DNA of 64,000 bases from Nitrospirillum iridis (GCF_014205765.1 NZ_JACIIZ010000021.1:1-64000), one strand, 5' to 3'; positions 35,243 to 43,692 are shown, numbered from the stretch's first letter. Program-made: numbers and translations. Notes: generated by a model not told the origin, from the letters alone.

Positions 35243-35699
35243 GGGCGTCGCTCCCGGCAACGGAAAAACAAACCTGTGGGCCTTATCTGGGGACAACCGG
35301 CGGACAATCCGGGAAAAACCCGGGTTCGCGGGATCCCATTTCCTTTTCATACAGGCTTGCCGGGATCCCATACGAGGAAAACCCGGATCTGGACAAAGGT
35401 CCGTCACCCCTTTGAACAACCGGTGGCGTCGTCGGTCGCCACCCACTTATCCCCAGGATCCCCAGACCCGCCAGAATCTATACCATTCCAGGGCTCTGCG
35501 CAGAAACCCCGCAACTTCATCCACATTCCAAAGACCCGGTCCGGGATCCCGCGAACGCTGTGGATGAAATTAGGACGAACGGGAATTACCGTTATCCACA
35601 GGACCAACAACCACCCCATTCCCTTTTAAAGTTAGGTCAAGGTAGATAAAGGGACCTGTGGGTAAACGCCCACCCGGCCCCAGTCGCGCCGGCGCCTTC
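35243..35699. other. oriC: Chromosomal replication origin (oriC)
   Basis: A 457-base non-coding interval between the PPDK-regulator gene and hemE, the known alphaproteobacterial origin context. DnaA-box-like 9-mers: TTATCCACA (35592-35600, perfect), TTATCCCCA (35447-35455), TCATCCACA (35517-35525), its complement TGTGGATGA (35559-35567), and TGTGGGTAA (35657-35665). The boxes at 35516-35525 and 35559-35568 form a 10-base inverted pair. An AT-rich stretch at about 35618-35650 is a candidate unwinding element. Three GGGATCCC palindromes (35330, 35362, 35543) also occur. It agrees with the nearby parABS system. Confidence 0.88.
35592..35600 (+). promoter_or_regulatory. Consensus DnaA box
   Basis: Exact TTATCCACA, the strongest DnaA-binding 9-mer, located 18 bases upstream of the AT-rich segment of the putative origin. 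Confidence 0.85.
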
Positions 35700-36770
35700 A
35701 TGGAGACCGCCTTGTCCCAGATCCCGACGGACCGCCTGTTGCTACGCGCCTTGAAGGGCGAGACCCTGTCCCGTCCGCCCTTCTGGCTGATGCGCCAGGC
35801 TGGCCGTTACCTGCCGGAATACCGGGAGGTCCGGGCCCAGGCCGGTGGGTTCCTCGACCTTTGCCTGAACCCGGATCTGGCGACCGAGGTGACGCTGCAA
35901 CCCATCCGCCGTTACGGCATGGATGCGGCCATCCTGTTTTCCGACATCCTGATCCTGCCCCACGCCCTGGGTCAGAAAGTGTGGTTCGCGGAAGGTGAGG
36001 GGCCGAGACTGGATCCCATCCGCGACCAAGCCGGACTGGACCGGCTGGACGTCACCCACCTGGAACAGCGGGCGGAACCGGTCTATGAGGCTGTCCGGCG
36101 TATCCGGGCGGCCTTGCCGGATCCGGTGACGCTCATCGGTTTCGCGGGCAGCCCATGGACGGTGGCGACCTACATGGTCGAAGGGGCGGGGTCCAAGGAG
36201 TTTCTGCACGCCAAGGGCTGGGCCTACCGGGATCCGGCGGGCTTCCAGCGCCTGATCGACCTGCTGGTCGAAACCACGGTCACGCATCTGTCGGCCCAGA
36301 TCCGGGCGGGGGCGGAGGTGGTGCAGCTGTTCGACAGCTGGGCGGGGGCGCTGGCGCCGACGGAATTCGCCCGCTGGTCCATCGCTCCTACCCGGGCCAT
36401 CGTGCGGGCCTTGAAGGACAGGCATCCGGGGGTCCCTGTCATCGGCTTTCCGCGTGGGGCGGGGATCGGTATCCAGGCCTATGTGGAGCAGACGGGGGTG
36501 GACGCGGTCAGCCTCGACACCTCCGTGCCGCTGGACTGGGCGGCGTCCGCCCTGCAATCCCGCGTGCCGGTGCAGGGCAACCTGGATCCCCTGGCCCTGG
36601 TGGCGGGGGGGGACGCGTTGCGGCGGGCCGCCAGCGACATCCTGACCGGGCTGGGCAAGGGGCCCTTCATCTTCAACCTGGGTCACGGCATCGTGCAGCA
36701 GACGCCGCCGGAGCACGTGGCGGAGTTGTCGCGCTTGATCCGCGACTGGTCCTCCCCAAATCAGCGATGA
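35700..36770 (+). CDS. hemE: Uroporphyrinogen decarboxylase
   Basis: About 356 residues from ATG 35700 (METALSQIPTDRLLLRALKGE). An ATG at 35658 is in frame but would translate a Pro/Arg-rich leader and overlap a DnaA box. The enzyme decarboxylates the four acetates of uroporphyrinogen III to give coproporphyrinogen III in haem synthesis. 'PPFWLMRQAGRYLPEYREVRA' is the active-site signature. 'ILFSDILILPHALGQKVWFAEGEGP', 'LIGFAGSPWTVATYMVEG' and 'QLFDSWAGALAP' follow, and 'VQGNLDPLALVAG' with 'GPFIFNLGHGIVQQTPPEHV' complete it. First gene of hemE-hemH-hemJ-rho to the right of the origin. Confidence 0.97.
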   Translation: METALSQIPTDRLLLRALKGETLSRPPFWLMRQAGRYLPEYREVRAQAGGFLDLCLNPDLATEVTLQPIRRYGMDAAILFSDILILPHALGQKVWFAEGEGPRLDPIRDQAGLDRLDVTHLEQRAEPVYEAVRRIRAALPDPVTLIGFAGSPWTVATYMVEGAGSKEFLHAKGWAYRDPAGFQRLIDLLVETTVTHLSAQIRAGAEVVQLFDSWAGALAPTEFARWSIAPTRAIVRALKDRHPGVPVIGFPRGAGIGIQAYVEQTGVDAVSLDTSVPLDWAASALQSRVPVQGNLDPLALVAGGDALRRAASDILTGLGKGPFIFNLGHGIVQQTPPEHVAELSRLIRDWSSPNQR

Positions 36771-36853
36771 TCCGTTCTTGATGATCCGGGAGGCGGCCGG
36801 CTTCGTATCCCGCCCCTGATCCCCTCATAAACCCATTGACCGTCCGAGCCCGC

Positions 36854-37954
36854 ATGAGCCTGCTGCCCCTTCCTGAGATCACGTCCGATTCCGCCGAAGG
36901 GCCCAAGGTCGCCAGGGCCCGGCGCGTCGCCGTCGTCCTGTTCAATCTGGGTGGACCCGACCGCCTGGAGGCGGTGCGGCCCTTCCTCTACAACCTGTTC
37001 CGCGATCCGGCCATCATCCGCCTGCCGGCGCCCTTGCGGCAGCTGGTGGCGCACCTGATATCCAGCCGCCGGGACAAGGTGGCCCAGGGCATCTACCAGA
37101 CCCTGGGCGGTGGTTCCCCCTTGCTGCCCAACACGCTGGCCCAGGCCCAGGCCCTGGAGCAGCAGCTGTGGGACGCGGGCACAGTGCGGGTCTTCGTCTC
37201 CATGCGCTATTGGCATCCCTTCAGCGACGCCGTGGCCCACGACGTGAAGGACTGGGAGCCGGATGAGGTGGTGTTGCTGCCCCTCTATCCGCAATTCTCC
37301 ACCACCACCACAGCCTCCAGCCTCAAGGACTGGCACCGGGCGGCCAAGGTGGCCGGCCTGACGGCGCCCAGCCGCGCCATCTGCTGCTATCCCGATGAGC
37401 CGGGCTTCATCGCCGCTGCCGCCGGGCTGATCCGCCAAGGGCTGGAAGAGGCCTCGCGCCATGGCAAGCCCCGCCTGCTGTTCTCCGCCCACGGCCTGCC
37501 GGAGAAGGTGGTGGCGGCTGGCGACCCCTACCAGGTCCAGTGCGAACGGACGGCCCAGGCCGTGGTCAAGGCCCTCCGCATCGCGGATCTGGATTGGGTC
37601 AGCTGTTATCAGAGCCGCGTCGGCCCGATGAAGTGGATCGGCCCTTCCACGGACGAGGAGATCCACCGGGCGGGTGCCGACAAGGTGCCGGTGGTGATCG
37701 TGCCCATCGCCTTCGTTTCCGAACATTCCGAAACGCTGGTGGAGATCGAGCACGAGTACCGTCATTTGGCGGGAGAGGTGGGTGTGCCCCACTTCGTGCG
37801 GGTGCCGACCGTGGGGGTGGAGCCGTCGTTCATCCAAGGGCTGGCCGGCCTGGTGCGCCAGGCGCTGACCCGTCCGACGGGCGGCGCCGTGCTGTGTGGC
37901 ACCGGGCTTCGCATCTGTCCGGCCGGCAAAGCCGGTTGCCCCCAGGCGGCGTGA
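36854..37954 (+). CDS. hemH: Ferrochelatase
   Basis: About 366 residues from ATG 36854; TTG at 36836 is an alternative. It inserts ferrous iron into protoporphyrin IX. 'VAVVLFNLGGPDRLEAVRPFLYNLFRDPAIIRLPAPLRQLVAHLISSRR' is the typical start. 'MRYWHPF' and 'LLPLYPQFSTTTTASSLKDWHR' are substrate-site motifs, 'LLFSAHGLPEKVVAAGDPY' carries the catalytic His, and 'CYQSRVGPMKWIGPST' follows. The C-terminal segment includes 'VVIVPIAFVSEHSETLVEIEHEY' with the conserved Glu. Late C-terminal cysteines (LCGTGLRICPAGKAGC) could hold a [2Fe-2S] cluster, as reported for some alphaproteobacterial ferrochelatases. 83 bases after hemE. Confidence 0.96.
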   Translation: MSLLPLPEITSDSAEGPKVARARRVAVVLFNLGGPDRLEAVRPFLYNLFRDPAIIRLPAPLRQLVAHLISSRRDKVAQGIYQTLGGGSPLLPNTLAQAQALEQQLWDAGTVRVFVSMRYWHPFSDAVAHDVKDWEPDEVVLLPLYPQFSTTTTASSLKDWHRAAKVAGLTAPSRAICCYPDEPGFIAAAAGLIRQGLEEASRHGKPRLLFSAHGLPEKVVAAGDPYQVQCERTAQAVVKALRIADLDWVSCYQSRVGPMKWIGPSTDEEIHRAGADKVPVVIVPIAFVSEHSETLVEIEHEYRHLAGEVGVPHFVRVPTVGVEPSFIQGLAGLVRQALTRPTGGAVLCGTGLRICPAGKAGCPQAA

Positions 37955-38004
37955 CGGGCATAAGGGGGGCAACCTCCTAACGGAACAGGGCAGGGCGCAT
38001 CCCC

Positions 38005-38433
38005 ATGTATCTCTGGATCAAGGCGATCCATGTCATCGCCGTCATCTCGTGGATGGCCGGCCTGCTCTATCTGCCCCGGCTGTTCGTCTATCACTGCGCC
38101 GCACCGGTGGGGTCCGCCCAATCGGAGACGTTCAAGGTCATGGAACGGCGCCTGCTGCGCGCCATCATGAACCCGGCGATGATCCTGGCCTGGGCCTGTG
38201 GCATCGCCATGATCACCCTGGATCCAGGCTTGCTGAAAGGGGCTGGGTGGTTGCACGCCAAGCTGTCGCTGGTGGTGCTGATGACGGCCGCGCACATGGC
38301 CATGGCCCGCTGGCGGCGGGACTTCGCGGAGGATCGCAACACCAAGTCCACCCGCTTTTTCCGCATCGCCAACGAGGTGCCGACCCTGCTGATGATCCTG
38401 ATCGTCATCCTGGTCATCGTCCGTCCCTTTTGA
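38005..38433 (+). CDS. hemJ: Protoporphyrinogen IX oxidase HemJ
   Basis: 142 residues with four predicted membrane helices. 'MYLWIKAIHVIAVISWMAGLLYLPRLFVYH' (conserved H9), 'MNPAMILAWACGIAMI', 'WLHAKLSLVVLMTAAHMAMARWRRDF' (conserved H-A-K) and 'FFRIANEVPTLLMILIVILVIVRPF' are the family landmarks. HemJ oxidises protoporphyrinogen to protoporphyrin in bacteria without HemG/HemY. In this cluster it provides the step before ferrochelatase. It is 50 bases downstream of hemH; a hairpin plus T-run follows. Confidence 0.95.
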   Translation: MYLWIKAIHVIAVISWMAGLLYLPRLFVYHCAAPVGSAQSETFKVMERRLLRAIMNPAMILAWACGIAMITLDPGLLKGAGWLHAKLSLVVLMTAAHMAMARWRRDFAEDRNTKSTRFFRIANEVPTLLMILIVILVIVRPF

Positions 38434-38509
38434 CGGGTTCGGCCCCATGGGGCCTGAGGGGATCTTTCCGGCCAGTCCCGGAAAATCGCGCTTTAAGTCC
38501 ACCGCATCG

Positions 38510-38531
38510 GGCCGGCTGGCCTTTTTGTTTT
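38510..38531 (+). terminator. Terminator after hemJ
   Basis: Short GGCC-GGCT-GGCC stem-loop followed by TTTTTGTTTT. A larger hairpin (TTTCCGG/CCGGAAA, 38465-38484) precedes it. Together they end the hem transcript before rho. Confidence 0.6.
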
Positions 38532-38818
38532 GACTTGGGCTTGTGACCTGTACTAAAGCTGGCGCAGGTCAAGGCCCGTAACGTCGGGATGATCCCGAGT
38601 CGCCCCCTCCTCTGGGTGCCTGACTTGTGAGGCATCCCCGCCCCCCTCCCCGGGATGGGCGCAGCGAGGCCAATCTCACCGAACTTCCCTTTTGTCCGGC
38701 GTCGCCGTCTTTTTCCCCCGGTAATGCCATCCTCCCACCCACACCCCTATTGCATGAGGCCGGGGCCGACGGCCAAGCCCGTCGTCTTCATTCCCGCGGT
38801 CTCCCCCACAGGACGAAG
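38532..38818 (+). promoter_or_regulatory. rho leader with C-rich, G-poor segment
   Basis: About 290 bases without a gene before rho. From 38711 to 38755 the sequence has 21 C and 4 G in 45 bases, the C>G bubble expected of a Rho utilisation (rut) site. This could support autogenous, Rho-dependent attenuation of rho. Confidence 0.5.
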
Positions 38819-40081
38819 ATGAATCTCCAAGAGTTAAAGGCTAAGTCGCCTGCCGAGCTGCTGGCGTTCGCGGAAGAGCTGCAGATTGAGAACGCGGGCA
38901 CTCTGCGCAAGCAGGACATGATGTTCGCGATCCTGAAGCAGTTGGCCGAAAACGACGTGCCGATCTTCGGCGAGGGCGTGTTGGAGGTTCTACAGGACGG
39001 CTTCGGCTTCCTGCGCTCGCCGGAAAGCAACTATCTGCCGGGTCCGGACGACATTTATGTCAGCCCCAGCCAGGTGCGGCGCTTCGGCCTGCGTACCGGC
39101 GACACGGTGGAAGGGCAGATCCGCTCGCCCAAGGATGGCGAGCGCTACTTCGCCCTGCTGAAGGTCGGCTCCATCAACTTCGACCATCCGGACAAGGTGC
39201 GTCACCGCATCAACTTCGACAACCTGACCCCGCTCTATCCCGAAGAGCGGCTGAAGCTGGAAATCGAGGATCCGGTTCGCAACAAGAAGGACATGACCAC
39301 CCGGGTCATCGACCTGGTGGCCCCGCTGGGCAAGGGTCAGCGCGCCTTGATCGTGGCGCCGCCCCGCACCGGCAAGACGGTGATGTTGCAGAACATCGCC
39401 CACTCCATCGCCATCAACCATCCCGAGGTCTACCTCATCGTCCTGCTGATCGATGAGCGTCCGGAAGAAGTGACCGACATGGCCCGCTCCGTCCGGGGCG
39501 AGGTCATCAGTTCCACCTTCGACGAGCCCGCCACCCGCCACGTCCAGGTGACGGAGATGGTGCTGGAAAAGGCCAAGCGTCTGGTCGAGCACAAGCGCGA
39601 CGTCGTCATCCTGCTGGACAGCATCACCCGCCTGGCCCGTGCCTACAATACGGTGGTCCCGTCATCCGGCAAGGTGCTGACCGGCGGTGTGGATGCCAAC
39701 GCCCTGCAGCGGCCCAAGCGCTTCTTCGGTGCCGCCCGCAACATCGAGGAAGGCGGCAGCCTGACCATCATCGCCACCGCGCTGATCGACACGGGCTCGC
39801 GCATGGACGAGGTGATCTTCGAAGAGTTCAAGGGCACCGGTAACTCGGAAATCATCCTGGACCGCAAGCTTTCAGACAAGCGTGTCTTCCCCGCCATCGA
39901 TATCCAGAAGTCGGGCACCCGCAAGGAAGAGCTGCTGGTGGAAAAGGGCACCATGGCCAAGATGTGGATCCTACGCCGCATCTTGAACCCGATGGGCGCC
40001 ACCGACGCGGTGGAATTCCTGATCGACAAGCTGAAGCAGAGCAAGCAGAATTCCGAATTCTTCGAGAGCATGAACCAGTAA
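38819..40081 (+). CDS. rho: Transcription termination factor Rho
   Basis: 420 residues from ATG 38819, preceded by AGGACGA; the upstream open frame is not translated sequence of the family. The N-terminal '[20 protein letters not shown]' and the RNA-binding cold-shock-like domain ('[43 protein letters not shown]') precede the hexameric RecA-like ATPase. The P-loop is '[15 protein letters not shown]', '[14 protein letters not shown]' is Walker B-like, '[17 protein letters not shown]' is the Q-loop side, and '[45 protein letters not shown]' includes the R-loop. Length is standard. Confidence 0.98.
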   Translation: MNLQELKAKSPAELLAFAEELQIENAGTLRKQDMMFAILKQLAENDVPIFGEGVLEVLQDGFGFLRSPESNYLPGPDDIYVSPSQVRRFGLRTGDTVEGQIRSPKDGERYFALLKVGSINFDHPDKVRHRINFDNLTPLYPEERLKLEIEDPVRNKKDMTTRVIDLVAPLGKGQRALIVAPPRTGKTVMLQNIAHSIAINHPEVYLIVLLIDERPEEVTDMARSVRGEVISSTFDEPATRHVQVTEMVLEKAKRLVEHKRDVVILLDSITRLARAYNTVVPSSGKVLTGGVDANALQRPKRFFGAARNIEEGGSLTIIATALIDTGSRMDEVIFEEFKGTGNSEIILDRKLSDKRVFPAIDIQKSGTRKEELLVEKGTMAKMWILRRILNPMGATDAVEFLIDKLKQSKQNSEFFESMNQ

Positions 40082-40105
40082 GAAAAACTTCAACTTCCCG
40101 TTGTA

Positions 40106-40141
40106 GGGCGTCATTGCTGGCCGATGACGCCCTTTTTATTT
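40106..40141 (+). terminator. Intrinsic terminator of rho
   Basis: Perfect 9-base stem GGGCGTCAT / ATGACGCCC with a 9-base loop, followed by TTTTTATTT. Confidence 0.92.
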
Positions 40142-40315
40142 CCAGTAAAAACAATGGTCTGATTATGAACAGCGCATTAACCAACAACACACGTTTTTTT
40201 GGGTTCTGTCAGCTTGACTGGAAACAGGCCGCCATCGATTACCCCTTGTGATAATTTTCTGCTTGCTTAACCCTTGCCAACGCTGAAAAAAGGTTCAAAT
40301 AGCAGGGCTTATTGG

Positions 40316-40333
40316 TCTATCCTTTTGGATAGA
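40316..40333. promoter_or_regulatory. Dyad upstream of LuxR-type response regulator
   Basis: TCTATCC and GGATAGA arms around TTTT, 24 bases before the regulator ATG. Likely an operator or a 5'-UTR hairpin for the 40357-41450 pair. Confidence 0.5.
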
Positions 40334-40356
40334 GCAACCGCCGGGGGTCGCCTCAC

Positions 40357-40962
40357 ATGCGCTTATTGATTGCTGATGACCATGGTCTGGTGCGTGACGC
40401 GTTGTCTTCACACATTGAAAGACAGGCGCCAGGCGCGGTCGTCGCGGGCGTGGCCAGCGTGGATGAAGCTGTCGTGGCGTTGCGCCAGGACAAGGCCATC
40501 GACCTGCTGATCCTGGATCTGCGTATGCCGGGCATGAACGGCCTGGATGGGCTGCAACGCGTGCGGACGGAATTCCCCGCCCTGAAGGTGGCCTTGATGT
40601 CGGGCTTGGCCCGGCCGGATGAGATCCGCGGCGCCTTCACCCGCGGCGCGGTGGGCTTCCTGCCCAAGACATTGAGCGCCACCGAGCTGCTGTCCGCCAT
40701 CCAGACCATGCTGCAGGGGGAGCGGTTCATCCCCACCGATCTCAACACCGCCGACACCGCTGATGGCGCCAGCTTTACCCGGCGGGAACGCGAGGTGCTG
40801 GACTACCTGCTGCAAGGCCGGTCCAACAAGGAAATCGCCCGCTCGCTGGAGTTGGAAGAGGTGACGGTGAAGCTGCACGTGCGCGGGATCTGTCGCAAGC
40901 TGGGCGCCAAGAACCGTACCCAGGCGGTGATGCGCGCGGTGGAGATGGGCATCGCCAGCTGA
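40357..40962 (+). CDS. NarL/FixJ-type response regulator
   Basis: 201 residues. The receiver domain has the acidic pair D7-D8 ('LLIADDHGLVRDAL'), phosphoacceptor D54 ('LLILDLRMPGMNG') and the conserved Lys near 104 ('GFLPKTLS'). The LuxR-type HTH is 'SFTRREREVLDYLLQGRSNKEIARSLELEEVTVKLHVRGICRKLGAKNRTQAVMRA'. Phosphorylation should switch dimerisation and DNA binding. The stop overlaps the start of the next gene (TGATG), which encodes a protein with an H-box but no ATPase; the cognate kinase is therefore elsewhere. Preceded by an AT-rich interval with a dyad. Confidence 0.93.
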   Translation: MRLLIADDHGLVRDALSSHIERQAPGAVVAGVASVDEAVVALRQDKAIDLLILDLRMPGMNGLDGLQRVRTEFPALKVALMSGLARPDEIRGAFTRGAVGFLPKTLSATELLSAIQTMLQGERFIPTDLNTADTADGASFTRREREVLDYLLQGRSNKEIARSLELEEVTVKLHVRGICRKLGAKNRTQAVMRAVEMGIAS

Positions 40963-41450
40963 TGGCCGCGTCCATGGACGGACGGGGCGACGCCGATGGG
41001 CGCATTGTTCCCGCCACCTTCTTACACGACCTCAACAACCTGCTGACGGCCATCCACGGCTATTCCACGCTGCTGGCGGCGGATCTGCCCGTTGGTGGGA
41101 CGGAGCAGGAATTCGCGGCCCGCATCCTCGCCGCCGCGGAAGAGGCGCGCCAACTGGTGGCCAGGGTGCCGCGCCAGCGGACGCCGTCGGCCCTGCGCGT
41201 GCTGTTGGTTGGGCGCGCGCTTGCCCGCCTGGCGGGTGGGCTGGAAACACTGGGGCTGGAAGTGACGCTGGCCGGAACGGCACGGGAGGCGCAAGGCGCT
41301 TTGAAGGCCAGCACCGGCGACTGGGATGTGGTGGCCGGCACGGCGGAGGCGCTGGGCGCCCTTGATGGCTGCGGCCTGCCTCTGGCGCGGGTGCCCGCCG
41401 GTGCCGACGCCGTCACGGTCGATGCCCTGATCCGCGCCGCGCGCGCCTGA
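40962..41450 (+). CDS. H-box / pseudo-receiver protein, kinase domain missing
   Basis: 162 residues. 'FLHDLNNLLTAIHGYSTLLAADL' (H22) matches the dimerisation/phosphoacceptor helix of hybrid histidine kinases such as CckA ('HDFNNLLTAI'). The HATPase domain is absent. Residues about 78-162 read like a receiver ('LRVLLVGRALARLAGGLETLGLEVTLAGTAREAQGAL...DWDVV') but the acidic pair is replaced by V-G-R and no phosphoacceptor Asp is present. It could be a phosphotransfer or regulatory partner of the adjacent LuxR-type regulator, or an inactive remnant. Translation is coupled to that gene. No name assigned. Confidence 0.75.
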   Translation: MAASMDGRGDADGRIVPATFLHDLNNLLTAIHGYSTLLAADLPVGGTEQEFAARILAAAEEARQLVARVPRQRTPSALRVLLVGRALARLAGGLETLGLEVTLAGTAREAQGALKASTGDWDVVAGTAEALGALDGCGLPLARVPAGADAVTVDALIRAARA

Positions 41451-41473
41451 TCCGGCCTGTCCGACCAAAGAAA

Positions 41474-41501
41474 ACCGCCCGGGCCAAGGGCACCGGGCGG
41501 T
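41474..41501. terminator. Bidirectional terminator
   Basis: ACCGCCCGG pairs with CCGGGCGGT around a 10-base loop, flanked by AAAA upstream and TCGTCTTTC downstream, between the convergent H-box gene and secB. Confidence 0.75.
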
Positions 41502-41535
41502 CGTCTTTCAGCGATCCTGGAAAAGGACGCCAGGC

Positions 41536-42039
41536 TTACGCCTGGGCCATGTCCTCCGGCTTCTCGGCCGCCAGCACCTGGCGGCGGTAGAGATCGACGA
41601 AGTCCAGCGGCTGCAGCATCAGCGGCGGGAAGCCACCATCGCGCACCGCGTCCGACACGATGGACCGGGCGAAGGGGAACAGCAGGCGCGGCGCTTCGAT
41701 CAGCAGGACGGCGCGGGTCTGGTCCAGCGGCATGGGCGGCATGGAGAAGATGCCGGCGTAGGACAGCTCGACGATGAAGGCGGTACGGCCGTCATGGCTG
41801 GCTTCGGCCCGGATGTTCAGCGCCACCTCGTGCACGTTCTCGGCCACGTTGCGGGCCTGCACGTCGACCTGCAGGTCCACCTTGGGCTGCTGGGCGTTCA
41901 TCAGGCTGGCGGGGGCGTTCGGGTTTTCGAACGACAGGTCCCGGACGTACTGGGCATTGACCACCAGCGGCAGCATGCCGGCGCCGTCAGTGGCGGTGGC
42001 GCCGTTGGCGGCGCCGTTCAGGTTGGTCTCGTCGGACAT
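41536..42039 (-). CDS. secB: Protein-export chaperone SecB
   Basis: 167 residues. SecB keeps precursor proteins unfolded and delivers them to SecA. Signatures: 'LPLVVNAQYVRDLSFENPNAPASL' (substrate groove), 'KVDLQVDVQARNVAENVHEVALNIRAEASHDGRTAFIVELSYAGIFSMP' and 'LLIEAPRLLFPFARSIVSDAVRDGGFPPLMLQPLDFVDLYRR', ending in the usual disordered tail. It lies divergent from metZ, with a SAM-II motif belonging to metZ in the gap. Secretion in this organism thus includes the SecB route for exported proteins such as the porin. Confidence 0.97.
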   Translation of the reverse strand: MSDETNLNGAANGATATDGAGMLPLVVNAQYVRDLSFENPNAPASLMNAQQPKVDLQVDVQARNVAENVHEVALNIRAEASHDGRTAFIVELSYAGIFSMPPMPLDQTRAVLLIEAPRLLFPFARSIVSDAVRDGGFPPLMLQPLDFVDLYRRQVLAAEKPEDMAQA

Positions 42040-42243
42040 AGGTCTGGGACTCCCGGTAAAAGCAAATCAGCTATTCCGCAGAAGCGGACTGACGCGCGCG
42101 GGACTAGCACGGAAGCGGCCGGTCGGCAACGGGGCAATATGGTGCCGCCTTGTTGCCGGCGTCCGCCTGGCCTCGCCACCGGCCGCATTGTCGCGATGAC
42201 AAGGACGCCGTTGACGCTTGCGGCCCTGGGGGCCTAAAACCGG

Positions 42244-42300
42244 ATCCCGTGGTGATTTGCTGACCGGCTTGCAGGCCACGTTAAACAAGCTGCTAAAAGG
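42244..42300 (+). promoter_or_regulatory. SAM-II riboswitch (metA motif)
   Basis: The segment contains the conserved SAM-II series CCCGTGGTGATTTG, CCGGCTTGCAGGCCACG and TTAAACAAG...GCTAAAAGG, where the first CGTGG pairs with CCACG and the later A-rich strand makes the pseudoknot. SAM-II aptamers bind S-adenosylmethionine and lower translation. It lies 67 bases before the ribosome-binding site of metZ, a standard target. Confidence 0.93.
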
Positions 42301-42378
42301 TCGGGCCGTACATTCGGTACACCGACCACCCTGCACGACCGTGCCGGTCGCGGTTGCCTTATGATCGGAGTGACGGCC

Positions 42379-43593
42379 ATGGGCCAGACGCCTGACAATT
42401 CCAAATCCCCCGCCGCCCTGGCCCTGCGCCCGCGTACCCAACTGGTGCATGGCGGCACGCGCCGCAGCCAGTTCGAGGAAACCTCCGAAGCGCTGTTCCT
42501 GACCTCGGGCTTCATCTACGGCAGTGCGGAGGAGGCCGAGGCCGCCTTCGTCAACGACGGCTCGCGCTTCGTCTATTCCCGTTTCCGCAACCCCACCGTG
42601 GCCATGCTGGAGGAACGGCTGGCCGGGTATGAGGGCTATGCCCGCTGTATCGCCACGGCCAGCGGCATGGCCGCCGTCAACCTGGCGGTCATGGGCCTGC
42701 TGAAGGCCGGCGACCGCATCGTGGCGCCGCACGCCCTGTTCGGCTCCTGCCTCTATATCGTCAAGGATCTGGCGCCGCGCTACGGCATCCAGTGCACGCT
42801 GGTGGATGGCACCGACCTGGCGCAATGGGAACAGGCCCTGGCCACCCCGGCCACCGTCGTCTTCCTGGAAAGCCCCAGCAACCCGACCATGCAGGTGGTG
42901 GACGTGGCCGCCGTGGCGGATCTGGCGCACAGGGCCGGCGCCCGGGTGGTGGTCGACAACGTCTTCGCCACCCCGGTGCTGCAACGGCCAAAGGAAATGG
43001 GCGCCGACGTCGTCGTCTATTCCGCGACCAAGCATATCGATGGCCAGGGCCGCTGCCTGGGCGGTGCCGTGCTGTGCGATGACGAGGTGGCGGCCCTGCT
43101 GTCGCCCGTCCTGCGCCACACCGGCCCGTCGATAAGCCCCTTCAACGCCTGGGTGTTGCTGAAGGGTCTGGAGACCCTGGAACTGCGGGTGACCGCCCAG
43201 GCCGCGTCCGCCTTGGCGCTGGCCCAGTTCCTGGAAGCCCACCCGGCGGTGGAGAAGGTGCTGTACCCCGGCCTGCCCAGCCATCCCCAGCACGACCTCG
43301 CCATGCGCCAGATGAAGGCCGGCGGCACGCTGATCACCCTGGACGTCAAGGGCGGGAAGGAAGCGGCCTTCCGCCTGCTGAACGCCTTGAGGATCATCAA
43401 GATCTCCAACAATCTGGGTGATGCCAAAAGCCTGATCACCCACAACGCCACAACCACCCATCAGCGCCTGACCGATGAGGAAAAGGCCAAGGTGGGCATC
43501 AGCGCTGGCACCTTGCGGCTGTCCGTGGGGTTGGAGGACGCGGACGATCTGCGCGACGATCTCGCCGCGGGTCTGGCGGCCGCGGCTGGTTGA
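42379..43593 (+). CDS. metZ: O-succinylhomoserine sulfhydrylase
   Basis: About 404 residues; ATG 42379 is preferred over 42361 because GGAG (42367-42370) is spaced for it. It uses PLP to make homocysteine directly from O-succinylhomoserine and sulfide in methionine synthesis. 'TRRSQFEETSEALFLTSGFIYGSAEEAEA', 'YSRFRNPTVAMLEERLAGYEG', 'VFLESPSNPTMQVVDVAAVADLAH' and the PLP-lysine segment 'VVVYSATKHIDGQGRCLGGAV' (MetZ-specific GQGR) identify the subgroup. It ends 'ISAGTLRLSVGLEDADDLRDDL'. Controlled by the upstream SAM-II riboswitch. Confidence 0.96.
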   Translation: MGQTPDNSKSPAALALRPRTQLVHGGTRRSQFEETSEALFLTSGFIYGSAEEAEAAFVNDGSRFVYSRFRNPTVAMLEERLAGYEGYARCIATASGMAAVNLAVMGLLKAGDRIVAPHALFGSCLYIVKDLAPRYGIQCTLVDGTDLAQWEQALATPATVVFLESPSNPTMQVVDVAAVADLAHRAGARVVVDNVFATPVLQRPKEMGADVVVYSATKHIDGQGRCLGGAVLCDDEVAALLSPVLRHTGPSISPFNAWVLLKGLETLELRVTAQAASALALAQFLEAHPAVEKVLYPGLPSHPQHDLAMRQMKAGGTLITLDVKGGKEAAFRLLNALRIIKISNNLGDAKSLITHNATTTHQRLTDEEKAKVGISAGTLRLSVGLEDADDLRDDLAAGLAAAAG

Positions 43594-43692
43594 TCCTTCC
43601 GGCCCGTCGCAAGACGCCACCGGGGGCCATGCGACCAAAGGCCAAGGTGTGCCCACAACTTACTTTGTGGACGGGGCGAAGCGTTTCCCATA

